Source of the DNA: DT-111 sp965263225
Lineage (GTDB): Bacteria > Bacteroidota > Bacteroidia > Chitinophagales > Saprospiraceae
Reading direction: 5' to 3'
Assembly: GCA_965263225.1 (NCBI GenBank)
Contig: CBDHHG010000035.1
Span: forward strand, 571,083-635,082
Length of the DNA: 64,000 nt
Part shown: piece by piece, positions 26,265 to 36,195 of the stretch
Numbering within the stretch: position 1 is the stretch's first letter
How the letters are laid out: every line of letters starts with the position of its first letter
Notes under the pieces: model-generated
The model's database searches: none
Told to the model about the DNA's origin: nothing
Seen by the model: the letters and a program-made list of their open reading frames with translations, nothing else
Program-made: the position numbers and the translations under genes

Positions 26265-26819
26265 ATGGCTTTTAAGATCTATACGAAAACTGGAGATAAA
26301 GGGGAAACGGGTTTGTTTGGTGGAAGACGTTTACCTAAGTATCACGACCGGATAGAAGCTTACGGGACGGTTGATGAGTTAAATGCATTCGTAGGTTTGC
26401 TAAGTGACCACATAGAGTCAACCGTATTGAATGAGGAGTTGAAGCAAATCCAGGATTTACTTTTTGTCATTGGTGCCAATCTAGCTTCTGAACCAAAGAA
26501 AGAAAACGCTGTGCCAGACGTGACCGATGCGGATGTACTAGCCCTGGAAAAAGCGATGGATCGGATGGATGCGGATCTGCCAGCCTTAAAGCACTTTCTT
26601 TTACCTGGGGGGCATCCTGCGGTTTCGCACGCTCACGTCGCAAGAACCGTTTGCCGACGAGCAGAACGTTTGGTAGTGGCATTAGCGCAGCAAGAAGTTG
26701 TGGCGGATATAATTATTCGGTATCTTAACCGACTGTCAGACTATCTATTTGTCTTATCGAGAAAAGTGGGTCACGAGCTAGGTGTAGAAGAAAGAAAGTG
26801 GGAACCCCGTAAAAAATAG
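26265..26819 (+). CDS. Cob(I)yrinic acid a,c-diamide adenosyltransferase, PduO type
   Basis: 184 residues, full length. It moves the adenosyl group of ATP onto cob(I)alamin to make coenzyme B12. The N-terminal ATP loop YTKTGDKGETGLFGG, the GTVDELNAFVG segment and the C-terminal RRAERLVVAL...RYLNRLSDYLFVLSR motif are typical of the PduO class. It precedes a PgpH gene by 49 bases on the same strand. Confidence 0.95.
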   Translation: MAFKIYTKTGDKGETGLFGGRRLPKYHDRIEAYGTVDELNAFVGLLSDHIESTVLNEELKQIQDLLFVIGANLASEPKKENAVPDVTDADVLALEKAMDRMDADLPALKHFLLPGGHPAVSHAHVARTVCRRAERLVVALAQQEVVADIIIRYLNRLSDYLFVLSRKVGHELGVEERKWEPRKK

Positions 26820-26868
26820 TCAACGCTACTTTCTCAAGCAGGATATACACAATTGAAGAATTACACTA

Positions 26869-29001
26869 ATGGAAGACAAGCCGGCAATTCGAGAAAGTTC
26901 ACGGTGGAAAGGGCTACTCCGCTATTTGATGGTAGGAGCAGTGGTGGCATTTATCAGTTTTCTCTTTCCCAATAATGTAAAGTTCAAATACGAATTTGAG
27001 CCACGTCAGTCCTGGCGATATGATGACTTGTATGCCCCCTTCGACTTTGCGATCCTGAAAACGACTGAGGAACTGGAGCAAGAGCGAGCCGCGCTTGATG
27101 CAAATTTCACGCCCTATTTTTCCGAAGATCCAGAAGTGGCCAAATCGGCTAAATCAAACTTTGAGACCTCTTTCAATCAGTTGAGAGAAGAGGCCTTGGA
27201 TGGGGATTTATTTAAAGATGTCAAACGACGCCCCGATGATTATCTTAATTATGGTCAACAACTTCTCCATAAACTCTACGATAGGGGCATCATAGAGCTG
27301 GATAGTTCTTATCAGCAGAGAGGGAATGATTTTGTAGTTAATATTGTAAAAGGAAATACCACCTATCTACAAACCTTGGGAAACTTGTATACGCTTGGCA
27401 CTGCTAAAGGCTTACTCAGCGATTCTTTGCCCTACAGCCCGCTGACGGAACCAGAATTCCTCTTCCCGATATTACAGCAAAATGTTCAGCCCAATTTGTT
27501 CTTCAATGATACTTTAACGCAAAAATTTCGAGCAGACTTGTTGGCGGAAATCTCTGGCACCCGGGGAATGGTCATGAAAGGGGAGTTGATTATTCCCCGC
27601 GATGGTATCGTCACAGATTTGATCTATCAGAAATTAACTTCCTTTAAGCGGGCCTACGAAGAAGAACTGACGGAGAAAAAATCCCATTGGATGGTTTTTG
27701 CAGGTTACTTCCTCCTGACCAGTATCATCCTAGGCGTATTCTTGCTGTATCTCCAGATCTATGCGACTAAAGTCTATCATAACCTAGGAGAATTACTCTT
27801 TTTCTTTGTTTGGCTAGTTGTTTTTAGCTATCTGGTATATCTAGTAGAACAGATTGGGGGGCTTAGTGCTTATTTGATCCCATTCTGTGTTATTCCGATT
27901 GTCATCAATACCTTTTACAATGAGCAATTGGCCCTATTCACCCATATCATAGCTGTCTTGATCGCTAGTTTCTTGTCCTCCTTAGGTTATGAATTCACCT
28001 TTCTTCTAATCTTGGCTGGGATTGTAGTCCTTTTGGGCAAAATCAATACGCAAGATTGGTCGCGATTTTTTTATTCCATGTTATTCCTGTTCCTCAGTTA
28101 TGGCCTGGGGTATTTGGGGCTTTCCTTAATTCAGGAAGGGGGATGGCAGACCATTGACTGGTCGATCTATTCCTGGTTGTTCTTTAATGTCATTTTTACC
28201 TTGCTAGCATTTCCGCTGGTTCCTTTGCTGGAACGTGTCTTTGGGTTTTTTACTTCTCCTTTGACACTGATGGAACTGTCAGACCTGAACAAGCCCTTAC
28301 TACAAGAGTTGGCTTTAAAGGCACCGGGGACCTTACAACATTCCTTACAAGTCGCCAATCTTTCCGAAGCGGCAGCGAGAAGGGTAGGGGCTGATCCACT
28401 ATTGATCAAAGTAGCTGCCTTGTACCACGACATTGGAAAAACGGAACAACCTGCCTTTTACATAGAAAATCAAAGCGGAAAAAATCCACATGATGACATT
28501 AGTGCTTTGGAAAGTGCCAAGATCATTATTGCCCATGTGACGGAAGGGGTGAAAATGGCGAATAAGGCCAAACTACCTAAGGTCCTGATCGACTTTATCA
28601 AGTCTCACCATGGTACCACGCGGGTAGAGTACTTTTATCGGAAACACCTAGCTGCTCATCCGGAGCATGATTTTGATGAGACTCTATTTGTGTATCCTGG
28701 GCCACTCCCCAAATCTAAAGAGGAAACCATCCTCATGATGGCGGACTCGGTCGAAGCTGCCTGTAAAAGCCTTAAGAATCCGACGGAGGAGGAGTTGTTT
28801 AATTTGATCGACAAGGTGATTGAAGGTAAAATAACGAGAGGACAGTTCGAGAATTCGGAGATGAATTTCAGGGAATTGGAGGCTTGTAGAGCGGTATTTA
28901 AGCAAGTAATGAAGTCAGTGCATCATGTGCGAATTGAGTACCCCAAAGAGCAGCAAAATAGGGATACAGAAGCATCGGAATCTGTTTCTGAGCAGAAATA
29001 A
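26869..29001 (+). CDS. 7TM-HD phosphodiesterase, PgpH family
   Basis: 710 residues. One N-terminal membrane helix (about 16-37), an extracytoplasmic 7TMR-HDED domain (about 38-265), seven membrane helices (about 270-470) and a cytoplasmic HD domain (about 480-690). Metal ligands are visible in HSLQVANL, LYHDIGK (H520-D521), and KSHHGTTRVEYFY. This architecture is that of PgpH, which degrades cyclic di-AMP. No diadenylate cyclase is in the window. A hairpin overlaps its stop codon. Confidence 0.92.
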   Translation: MEDKPAIRESSRWKGLLRYLMVGAVVAFISFLFPNNVKFKYEFEPRQSWRYDDLYAPFDFAILKTTEELEQERAALDANFTPYFSEDPEVAKSAKSNFETSFNQLREEALDGDLFKDVKRRPDDYLNYGQQLLHKLYDRGIIELDSSYQQRGNDFVVNIVKGNTTYLQTLGNLYTLGTAKGLLSDSLPYSPLTEPEFLFPILQQNVQPNLFFNDTLTQKFRADLLAEISGTRGMVMKGELIIPRDGIVTDLIYQKLTSFKRAYEEELTEKKSHWMVFAGYFLLTSIILGVFLLYLQIYATKVYHNLGELLFFFVWLVVFSYLVYLVEQIGGLSAYLIPFCVIPIVINTFYNEQLALFTHIIAVLIASFLSSLGYEFTFLLILAGIVVLLGKINTQDWSRFFYSMLFLFLSYGLGYLGLSLIQEGGWQTIDWSIYSWLFFNVIFTLLAFPLVPLLERVFGFFTSPLTLMELSDLNKPLLQELALKAPGTLQHSLQVANLSEAAARRVGADPLLIKVAALYHDIGKTEQPAFYIENQSGKNPHDDISALESAKIIIAHVTEGVKMANKAKLPKVLIDFIKSHHGTTRVEYFYRKHLAAHPEHDFDETLFVYPGPLPKSKEETILMMADSVEAACKSLKNPTEEELFNLIDKVIEGKITRGQFENSEMNFRELEACRAVFKQVMKSVHHVRIEYPKEQQNRDTEASESVSEQK

Positions 29002-29035
29002 CAAACCTTCTCAGCGCAGCGATGAGAAGGTTTGT
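29001..29035. terminator. Hairpin overlapping the PgpH stop codon
   Basis: A 13-bp perfect stem ACAAACCTTCTCA/TGAGAAGGTTTGT (29001-29013 and 29023-29035) begins at the last base of the stop codon. No T-run follows on either strand, so it may protect the 3' end rather than terminate. The convergent gene ends 45 bases further. Confidence 0.45.
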
Positions 29036-29080
29036 CTGGGAACATTTAGGCTTATCTTCTGTTGTACCCACGAGGAGAAT

Positions 29081-29656
29081 CTAAACAACTGCTGTAGTTT
29101 TCTTTAGACCTCTCCTGGCCACAAACCATTCATATACGCCAAACAGCAGGGCACTGTAAATCAAATTTCCCACTAAGGTGTTTCGGAAAAACGGGATGCC
29201 AGCAATATAGCTTTCTAGTAATCCGTTAAAGTCCTTAGTATACAGCGGACTAGTAAGCATAGAGTTGAAGTTGGTGATCAAAAAGAAGGCTACTGCGGCG
29301 ATGGTCGCTGCACCAATTAGGCGAATTGTGTTTACCTTCTTTAGTAGTACCCAACCAATGAGTACGATGAATCCCAAACAGAGATATATGACTGGATTGC
29401 CCATCCAGGAAAAGCCTTGATAAATTTCTGGATACAGTTTAGCGTAAACCAGATTATTGAGTATAATATCACTGATCCACCAAGCGGCCAAAGGAATTAG
29501 AAAGGCTAGATATTTTCTGGAGAAATATGCAGCACCAAATAAGGCCATAGCCCCAAGTGGAGTAAAGTTGGGAGGGTGAGGAATTAAGCGGCTTAATGCA
29601 GCCAGTAAAGTCATCACAATTACTAGGCCGGTCTGCAGTTTCAAATTCTTCTTCAT
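29081..29656 (-). CDS. DUF6580-like multi-pass membrane protein
   Basis: 191 residues from the ATG at 29656, chosen because a -7 box at 29683-29690 excludes the longer frame. Five hydrophobic segments are visible, beginning LQTGLVIVMTLLAALSRLI. PHPPNFTPLGAMALFGAAYF and LIPLAAWWISDIILNN are conserved in a Bacteroidota family that resembles the substrate-binding (S) subunits of ECF vitamin transporters. The substrate is unknown. A corrinoid link is tempting given the nearby adenosyltransferase, but unproven. Confidence 0.8.
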   Translation of the reverse strand: MKKNLKLQTGLVIVMTLLAALSRLIPHPPNFTPLGAMALFGAAYFSRKYLAFLIPLAAWWISDIILNNLVYAKLYPEIYQGFSWMGNPVIYLCLGFIVLIGWVLLKKVNTIRLIGAATIAAVAFFLITNFNSMLTSPLYTKDFNGLLESYIAGIPFFRNTLVGNLIYSALLFGVYEWFVARRGLKKTTAVV

Positions 29657-29682
29657 ATGTTGAGGATATAGATGATTCGCCA

Positions 29683-29690
29683 CAAAAATA
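29683..29690 (-). promoter_or_regulatory. Predicted -7 box of the DUF6580-like gene
   Basis: Minus-strand TATTTTTG matches TAnnTTTG exactly. The transcript would start about 20 nt before the ATG at 29656. No -33 box at good spacing. Confidence 0.45.
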
Positions 29691-29775
29691 ACCAAAATAT
29701 TATTTGTAGTTTAGCGGCCGCAATTCAAAAGCATTAAAACCTCAGGTAAAGCCCTGCTGGCCAAATTGTTATTAT

Positions 29776-31638
29776 ATGAAGTTTTTCAAATTACTCTCAG
29801 TAACCCTATTCCTTTGTGGGTTTCACGCTCAAATGATCTCAGCTCAAGCAGCAGATCGCTGGCAGCAGAAGATCGAGTATAAGATGAATGTAGATTTTGA
29901 TGTGAAGACTCATCAATTTAAGGGCGAGCAAACCATCACTTACTATAACAATTCCCCAGAAGTTCTTAATCGAGTATTTTATCATTTGTACTTCAATGCG
30001 TTTCAGCCTGGTAGTATGATGGATATTCGATCCCGCAATATGCCTGACCCTGATCCCCGTGTAGGGGCTAGGATTAGCAGACTAAAGGAAGATCAAATGG
30101 GGTACCATAAGGTATCTAGTTTGATGCAAGATGGCAAAGCTGTCAAGTATGAAATCGTTGGCACCATACTGGAAGTGGAATTGGCAGAACCCATTCAGCC
30201 CAATACCAGCACCGTCTTGGAGATGAGTTTTGAATCGCAGGTCCCGCTACAGATCCGTAGATCAGGCCGCAACAATGCAGAAGGCATCTCGTACAGTATG
30301 GCACAGTGGTATCCTAAATTGTGTGAGTATGACTATCAAGGATGGCATGCTAACCCTTACATTGGCAGAGAATTCCATGGTGTCTGGGGGGATTTTGACG
30401 TGACTATTTCGATTGACAAAGATTACATTGTAGGGGCTTCCGGATACCTTCAGAACCCAGAAGAAATTGGCTATGGTTACGGGGAGGAAGGTATTAAGGT
30501 GAACCGGAAAGGCAAAAAGTTAGATTGGCATTTCATAGCTCCGAATGTACATGACTTTTTGTGGGCGGCTGATCCGGACTATACCCATGATAAACTAGTC
30601 AGAAAGGATGGAACCGTACTCCACTTTTTCTACCAGAAAAATGATAACACGGAGGAGAACTGGGCCAATCTGCCTAAGGTGATGGATAGAGCTTTTGATT
30701 ACATCAATGAACATTTTGGCCAATATCCTTACAAGCAATACTCCTTTATTCAAGGAGGAGATGGTGGCATGGAATATCCAATGGCTACTTTGATCACAGG
30801 AGAACGCTCATTCCCCAGCTTGGTTGGTGTGTCCATACATGAATTGATGCATTCCTGGTATCAAATGATCCTGGGAACGAATGAGAGTTTGTATGCCTGG
30901 ATGGATGAAGGCTTCACTTCTTATGCCTCAGCAGAAATAACTAATTTTCTCAAGAAGGAAGGCCTACTTCGTGGTCGGGTCAGTGAAAATCCTCACGCAG
31001 GCTCCACCCGAAACTTCGCTAACTTCGCCAAAAGTGGTATTGAAGAACCATTAAGTACTCATTCTGATCACTTTATGACCAACAGTGCGTATGGTACTGG
31101 CTCCTACACAAAGGGCCGTTTATTTCTCAGTCAGTTGGGTTACATTATTGGAGAAAAGGCTTTGGCAAAGACTTTGTTAGACTATTTTGAGACCTGGAAA
31201 TTCAAACATCCCAATGACAATGATTTTGTGAGGATTGCCGAAAAAGCCTCTGGTTTGGAGTTAGACTGGTACCGGGAATATATGGTCAATACGACGCATG
31301 TGGCGGACTATGGGATCAAAAGTGTGCAGGAAATGGGCGGTCAGACGAAAGTTAACTTAGAAAAAATAGGATATATGCCCATGCCATTGGATGTAGTCGT
31401 TAGCTACAAAGATGGAACTAAAGAGCTGTATAATATACCACTACGTATAATGCGTGGGAATAAGCCGCAGGAAGATTCTGCCTTACCGCAGAAGGTAATT
31501 GAAGATTGGCCTTGGACACATCCAGAATATTCATTTAATTTGCCAGTAGTGTTGGATAAGATCGACCAGATTGAAATAGATCCATCCATTCGCATGATTG
31601 ACGTTAATCGTGAAAACAATATATACCCCCAGAAGTAA
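29776..31638 (+). CDS. Secreted M1-family metallopeptidase
   Basis: 620 residues. Signal peptide (FKLLSVTLFLCGFHA, cleavage near SAQA). Beta-rich N-terminal domain, then the thermolysin-like catalytic domain with zinc site HELMH (H355, H359) and third ligand E378 in WMDEGFTSYAS, spacing x18 as in M1 aminopeptidases. The upstream substrate loop reads GGMEYP in place of the classical GAMEN. No T9SS sorting domain, so probably periplasmic or released. Full length for the Bacteroidota form. Confidence 0.93.
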   Translation: MKFFKLLSVTLFLCGFHAQMISAQAADRWQQKIEYKMNVDFDVKTHQFKGEQTITYYNNSPEVLNRVFYHLYFNAFQPGSMMDIRSRNMPDPDPRVGARISRLKEDQMGYHKVSSLMQDGKAVKYEIVGTILEVELAEPIQPNTSTVLEMSFESQVPLQIRRSGRNNAEGISYSMAQWYPKLCEYDYQGWHANPYIGREFHGVWGDFDVTISIDKDYIVGASGYLQNPEEIGYGYGEEGIKVNRKGKKLDWHFIAPNVHDFLWAADPDYTHDKLVRKDGTVLHFFYQKNDNTEENWANLPKVMDRAFDYINEHFGQYPYKQYSFIQGGDGGMEYPMATLITGERSFPSLVGVSIHELMHSWYQMILGTNESLYAWMDEGFTSYASAEITNFLKKEGLLRGRVSENPHAGSTRNFANFAKSGIEEPLSTHSDHFMTNSAYGTGSYTKGRLFLSQLGYIIGEKALAKTLLDYFETWKFKHPNDNDFVRIAEKASGLELDWYREYMVNTTHVADYGIKSVQEMGGQTKVNLEKIGYMPMPLDVVVSYKDGTKELYNIPLRIMRGNKPQEDSALPQKVIEDWPWTHPEYSFNLPVVLDKIDQIEIDPSIRMIDVNRENNIYPQK

Positions 31639-31789
31639 CCAAGAAGAAACAGAAAAATAATCATCTTAAGCTGGGTATAGATCAATAAAAATCTTGTGGA
31701 AACTTTTTTTCGAGTCTTCTGATTCGTAAAAGGCAGCTTCCTTAGCCCCACCTCGGGGAATGGAAGGAGTTTGCCCTAAAACAATTTGC

Positions 31790-33007
31790 ATGAAAGTACT
31801 TCAACTCTGCAAAAAGTTTCCCTATCCACTCAAAGATGGGGAATCCATTGCAGTTAACAGCTTAAGTAAAGCCCTATGTGAGCAGGGGTGTTCAATCACC
31901 CTTTTGGCTATGAACACTACCAAACACTTCTTCTCTGAAACGAGTAACAAGCCAACTGCTTTAGCACATTACCAAAACATCTACACGGTTAAGGTAGACA
32001 ATCGCGTAAAGCCGCTGGATGCCCTTGCTAATTTATTCTCTCCTGATTCTTACCACATTACTCGCTTCATCTCTTTAGAATTTAAGGACAAACTCGCCCA
32101 GTTATTACGCAACAATGACTATGATGTCATTCAATTAGAAACGCCTTATCTAGCGCCCTACATTCCTTTAATCAGACAGTTTACGGAAGCACCCATTGCC
32201 ATGCGTGCGCACAACGTAGAACATGAGATTTGGCAACGGATAACCCACAATAGCTCATTCTTTTTGAAAAAGTGGTATCTAACTCATCTCACCAAAAAGT
32301 TGAAGGAATACGAGTTGGCTCAATTGTCCTACTATGATTTGCTAGTTGCCATTACCCAAAGAGATCTTACAACCTTTCGTTCTTTGGGTTTTAAGAAGCA
32401 GGGGGTGGTTACGCCGATTGGTCTGGATATGGATCAGTATCATGCGGATTACAGGAGTTACCAACGTCCATTATCCATCAGTTTTATTGGATCTTTAGAT
32501 TGGATGCCCAACCAGGAGGGGATCAAGTGGTTCCTTGAAAAAGTATGGCCCCAAGCCAATAAGAATATGCCTGGTGTACAACTACACGTTGCTGGCCGGA
32601 ATACACCGGATTGGTTACTTAAGATGCGCAATAGAGATATTGAGGTGCATGGGGAAGTTCCCGATGCAACGGATTTCATCAATCAGCATAGTGTAATGGT
32701 GGTGCCCTTACTATCGGGTAGTGGGATGCGTGCTAAGATATTGGAAGGAATGGCCTTGGGGAAAGTGGTCATTTCCACCAGCTTAGGACTGGAAGGTATA
32801 CCCGCAAAGCATAGAAGACAGGTGTTGGTCGCAGATAGTCCAGAGGAATTTATTCAGCAGTTGCGGTATTGTCAACAATTGCCGGCCGAGCAATTGCGAC
32901 AAATGGGAGAGGAAGCCCAAGATTTTGTGCATAAGCATTATGATAGTCAGGAAACGGTCCGTGCTCTAATGAAACGCTACCAAGAATTAATGGTAGGTGC
33001 GCTATAA
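31790..33007 (+). CDS. Glycosyltransferase family 4-like protein
   Basis: 405 residues from the ATG at 31790 (KVLQLCKKFPYPLKDGESIA). A start ten codons upstream at 31760 is in frame but adds a non-family peptide. GT-B fold: N-terminal Rossmann-like half with AHNVEHEIWQR, C-terminal half with FIGSLDWMPNQEGIKWFL and VPLLSGSGMRAKILEGMALG, where the sugar-nucleotide-binding Glu lies. It probably adds a sugar to a surface glycan or lipid. A second glycosyltransferase follows 162 bases later. Confidence 0.92.
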   Translation: MKVLQLCKKFPYPLKDGESIAVNSLSKALCEQGCSITLLAMNTTKHFFSETSNKPTALAHYQNIYTVKVDNRVKPLDALANLFSPDSYHITRFISLEFKDKLAQLLRNNDYDVIQLETPYLAPYIPLIRQFTEAPIAMRAHNVEHEIWQRITHNSSFFLKKWYLTHLTKKLKEYELAQLSYYDLLVAITQRDLTTFRSLGFKKQGVVTPIGLDMDQYHADYRSYQRPLSISFIGSLDWMPNQEGIKWFLEKVWPQANKNMPGVQLHVAGRNTPDWLLKMRNRDIEVHGEVPDATDFINQHSVMVVPLLSGSGMRAKILEGMALGKVVISTSLGLEGIPAKHRRQVLVADSPEEFIQQLRYCQQLPAEQLRQMGEEAQDFVHKHYDSQETVRALMKRYQELMVGAL

Positions 33008-33169
33008 AGTCCTAGGCGTTTAAACTTCATTTTTTCGTTGAAAAGAACCATTTTTGCCTGTCCGTTTCACGGGCTTTTGTTCAAACTTTAGGGTCTTTGG
33101 CCCTGATTGATCAATGCCATTTGGCCATAGAGAAGTGGACGAATTCAGTCCGATAGATGGCACTTAAAG

Positions 33170-34375
33170 ATGTATGGAATGGTTCTTTTGCAGTTTATCT
33201 TTTGGAGTAGCCTTTTTTTTATCCTGCATACTTATTTTTTTTATCCACTTCTGTTGAAATGGTTAGGGCGAGGCAAATCCTTACACAGTATACTTTATCA
33301 AGCTGATGAGGACTGGCCGCAGGTATCTGTCTTGATGGCACTATACAATGAGGAAAAGGTAGTAGCCCAAAAACTGGAAAGCCTCCTGGCTCAGAATTAT
33401 CCGAAGGATAAACTTCGTATCTTCCTAGGGTCGGATTGTTCGACAGATGATACCAACCAGATCATTGAAAGATACGTACAAACCTTTGGGCACATACACT
33501 TTTTTCCGTTTACAGAGCGGCAAGGCAAACCTGGGGTTATTAATTTCCTGTCTCGGGAAGCTAATATCCAGGAACCCGAGTCTCCCAATCATATCTACTT
33601 AATCACCGATGCCAATGTTATTCTGACGCCCTCTACTATCACCCATCTTGTTCGACATTTCAAGGATACAAGCTTAGCGATAGTTGATGCACACATGGTA
33701 CATACGGGAATGCGAGAGGAAGGGATTTCACATTCAGAGAATCAGTACATTTCTTCTGAAGTGCGACTTAAGGACCTGGAAGGTAGAGTGTGGGGCTATA
33801 TGATGGGACCCTTCGGAGGATGTTATACGATTCGTTCTAATTATTTTACCCAGGTGCCTCCCAATTTTCTAGTTGACGACTTCTTTATTACCATGCAGGC
33901 CTTTGAGCGGGGAGGGAAAGCTATTAATGATTTAGAGGCTATTTGTCATGAGGCTGTTTCCCACGACTGGCGGGAGGAGTATCGCCGAAAATCTCGAATT
34001 TCAACCGGTAATTTTCAGAATCTATTTTTGTTTCCACACCTTTGGTGGCCACCCTTTCGGCCATTGTCTTTCGCCTTCTTCTCCCATAAAGTACTGCGCT
34101 GGTTGGTGCCTTTCTTCTTGATTTTGATGGGAATCAGCGTTATGGTTTTATCCTGGTATGGCAATGTCTTTTATCAATATCTATTCTGGGCAGCATTGGT
34201 AGGTGTAGTAGTGGTCCCTCTATCGGATATCGTCTTGACCGCACTAGGGGCCAATCTATTACTATTCAGACATATACGCTACTTTTTACTCATGAACTTA
34301 GCGCTCTTTGTCGGTTTCCTAAGATATATCAAGGGGGTGAAGAGTAGTATTTGGGAACCACCAAAACGCAACTAG
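33170..34375 (+). CDS. Membrane-bound glycosyltransferase family 2 protein
   Basis: 401 residues. A membrane helix at about 5-25 anchors the N-terminus. The GT-A domain follows with VSVLMALYNEEKVV, GSDCSTDDTNQII and the metal-binding ITDANVIL. Two or three helices lie at the C-terminus (about 305-385), as in processive or polyisoprenyl-linked GT2 enzymes. It probably builds an exopolysaccharide or surface glycan with its neighbour. An ATG three codons later is an equally possible start. Confidence 0.9.
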   Translation: MYGMVLLQFIFWSSLFFILHTYFFYPLLLKWLGRGKSLHSILYQADEDWPQVSVLMALYNEEKVVAQKLESLLAQNYPKDKLRIFLGSDCSTDDTNQIIERYVQTFGHIHFFPFTERQGKPGVINFLSREANIQEPESPNHIYLITDANVILTPSTITHLVRHFKDTSLAIVDAHMVHTGMREEGISHSENQYISSEVRLKDLEGRVWGYMMGPFGGCYTIRSNYFTQVPPNFLVDDFFITMQAFERGGKAINDLEAICHEAVSHDWREEYRRKSRISTGNFQNLFLFPHLWWPPFRPLSFAFFSHKVLRWLVPFFLILMGISVMVLSWYGNVFYQYLFWAALVGVVVVPLSDIVLTALGANLLLFRHIRYFLLMNLALFVGFLRYIKGVKSSIWEPPKRN

Positions 34376-34473
34376 GGTCAAAAAGCGTTGCTCGCCTTTT
34401 ACCGAGATCCATGTATTGATGTACGCGAGTTGGTAAGGCTACCAACTTGGAAAAGAAGGCAGACTAAAAAACT

Positions 34474-34767
34474 TTATCGAATAATGACTTCTTCGATATA
34501 ATTCTCGCCTAATTCTTCATTAATAATCTTGATGATCTTTTCTTTACCATAGCTCAATTCTTGCCGGAGGGAGGCGGATTCGATGGTAATGTAGAGTTTG
34601 TTTCGTCTAAGCTTAATTTCTCGGGTGTACTTGTTGATGGAGGACCCCATCAATTTACTCCATACAGCGTTGATCTTGGTTTGGTTGAGCTTAGCCTTGA
34701 GACGATAGACTTCTAGCATCTCTTTTAAGGCCTCCTTCAAGCTAACTTGGTTGGTGGCTTCTTTCAT
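34474..34767 (-). CDS. DUF721/DciA-like protein
   Basis: 97 residues. DUF721 signature VWSKLMGSSINKYTREI, then the strand LYITIESASLRQELSYGKEKII. In other bacteria DciA loads the replicative helicase. This is the short Bacteroidota form without the extra C-terminal domain. Its start overlaps the stop of recF by four bases, so the pair is translationally coupled. That linkage of replication and repair genes is common in the phylum. Confidence 0.9.
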   Translation of the reverse strand: MKEATNQVSLKEALKEMLEVYRLKAKLNQTKINAVWSKLMGSSINKYTREIKLRRNKLYITIESASLRQELSYGKEKIIKIINEELGENYIEEVIIR

Positions 34768-35873
34768 GATGATGAAGGTTCTGCAGTACCGTTAAAAATG
34801 ACGAATTGAAGGTATTCGGTCTTGAGGTTACTAAGGATTTTGGATAATCTGTCTTGGGCTGTATCAGTAATGAAGACTTGTCCGTACTCACCTTGGATTA
34901 GCAGCTCTAGTAGGTGCTGGACTCTTTGATGGTCCAATTTATCAAAAATATCATCTAATAAAAGAAGGGGCGATGATTTTTTTTCATTTTTTAACCAATT
35001 GTACTGTGTCAATTTCAGGGCCAACACAAAGGATTTTAACTGTCCCTGAGAGGCAAATCTTTTCAAGGGTTGTTGCTCAATTTCAAAAGTCCAGTCGTCA
35101 CGATGAATGCCCGCTGTAGTGCGTTGCAAGATTCGGTCTTTTTCGCGCCTCTGCTGCAACAAAATGGCTAACTCCTCTTCCAAAAGCATGGATTTGTAAT
35201 GGCAGGCTACCTTTTCGCGTTCGCCGGAAATCAAATAGTGTAGTCGACGTAACTCGGGCTCAAAATCGATGGTAAGTGCTTTACGGTGAGCATGTATATA
35301 TGCTGCCGGGGCCAGTAATTGTTCATCGTAGACAGCAAGCAAATCCGGGACATAACGATTGTCAGCGGCCATTTGCTTCAGCGCTGAATTGCGTTGCTTG
35401 AGAACTTTATTGTAGGTGATCAAATGACGCAGATAAGTAGGGTCCAGTTGGGATAAAGTGTTATCCACAAAACGCCTGCGTTCTTCACTGCCCTCATTGA
35501 CGATGGAGGTATCATCTGGCGTGATGATGACTACTGGCAAGAGGCCAATATGCTCTGAAAGCCTCTGGTAAGGTACATCTCCGCGTTCCAACACCTTCTT
35601 TCTACCTTTACCTACCTTGGCCACTATTTTCTCGGGGCGCTTTGCTACTTCAAACTGACCCTCTAAACGAAAAAAATCTTCGCCGTGACGAACCAAGTTC
35701 AGATCGGTGAATCGAAAATAACTCCGACCCATACAAAGGTAGTAGATGGCATCTAGGAGGTTGGTCTTTCCCATCCCATTCAAACCCACATATCCATTAA
35801 TGGTAGGGCTACAGTCAATGACTTGTTTTTCGTAATTCTTGAAATTGGTGAGTATTAGCCGCCTTAGATGCAA
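34764..35873 (-). CDS. recF: DNA replication/repair protein RecF
   Basis: 369 residues, full length. ABC/SMC-type ATPase that loads RecA at gaps. Walker A GLNGMGKTNLL (K36) near the N-terminus, SQGQLKSFVLALKL signature (about 270-285), and Walker B LLLLDDIFDKLD (about 300-311). First gene of a unit with the DciA-like gene. A -7 box TACTTTTG lies 40 bases upstream on the minus strand. Confidence 0.96.
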   Translation of the reverse strand: MHLRRLILTNFKNYEKQVIDCSPTINGYVGLNGMGKTNLLDAIYYLCMGRSYFRFTDLNLVRHGEDFFRLEGQFEVAKRPEKIVAKVGKGRKKVLERGDVPYQRLSEHIGLLPVVIITPDDTSIVNEGSEERRRFVDNTLSQLDPTYLRHLITYNKVLKQRNSALKQMAADNRYVPDLLAVYDEQLLAPAAYIHAHRKALTIDFEPELRRLHYLISGEREKVACHYKSMLLEEELAILLQQRREKDRILQRTTAGIHRDDWTFEIEQQPLKRFASQGQLKSFVLALKLTQYNWLKNEKKSSPLLLLDDIFDKLDHQRVQHLLELLIQGEYGQVFITDTAQDRLSKILSNLKTEYLQFVIFNGTAEPSSS

Positions 35874-36195
35874 AATAGATTTCCTTTTAGTCTAAACCAC
35901 TTCCTGTTCCTGCAAAAGTAGAAAGATTAGGTTTTGTTTTCAGCATAAAATCCTTTTTCTTTGCGGCTTTAAAACAAGCGGGCAAGCAAGTGTGTTGTAA
36001 CAATTATAACTACTTGTTGAAGAAAGATGAGGCTCCACATGGAAGTGCTGAACTAAGAAAGTGGACAAGGAAAATAAGCAGCATTAGAATTGCTTATTTT
36101 TGAATGCTTTCTTTTCCCTTTCGTTTAGAATTGCCTTATCTTTAAGAGAAACATGTGGAATTTTCTGCGAATATTCGCCAAAACCTATAATCATA
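35874..36195. other. Divergent recF/pdhA intergenic region with a leader hairpin
   Basis: Contains the recF -7 box and, for pdhA, a 10-bp hairpin AAAATAAGCA/TGCTTATTTT (36071-36080 and 36091-36100) about 95 bases before the ATG. Only a short T-stretch follows, so it could be a weak terminator or leader attenuator. The open frame running into pdhA from 36100 is judged non-coding. Confidence 0.45.
35913..35920 (-). promoter_or_regulatory. Predicted -7 box of recF
   Basis: Minus-strand TACTTTTG matches TAnnTTTG exactly. The leader would be about 35 nt. No -33 TTTG at the expected place. Confidence 0.45.

Noticed and set aside
29657..29775. Cobalamin riboswitch upstream of the DUF6580-like gene
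   Set aside because: The predicted leader is only about 20 nt and the whole divergent gap is about 120 bases, too short for that riboswitch.
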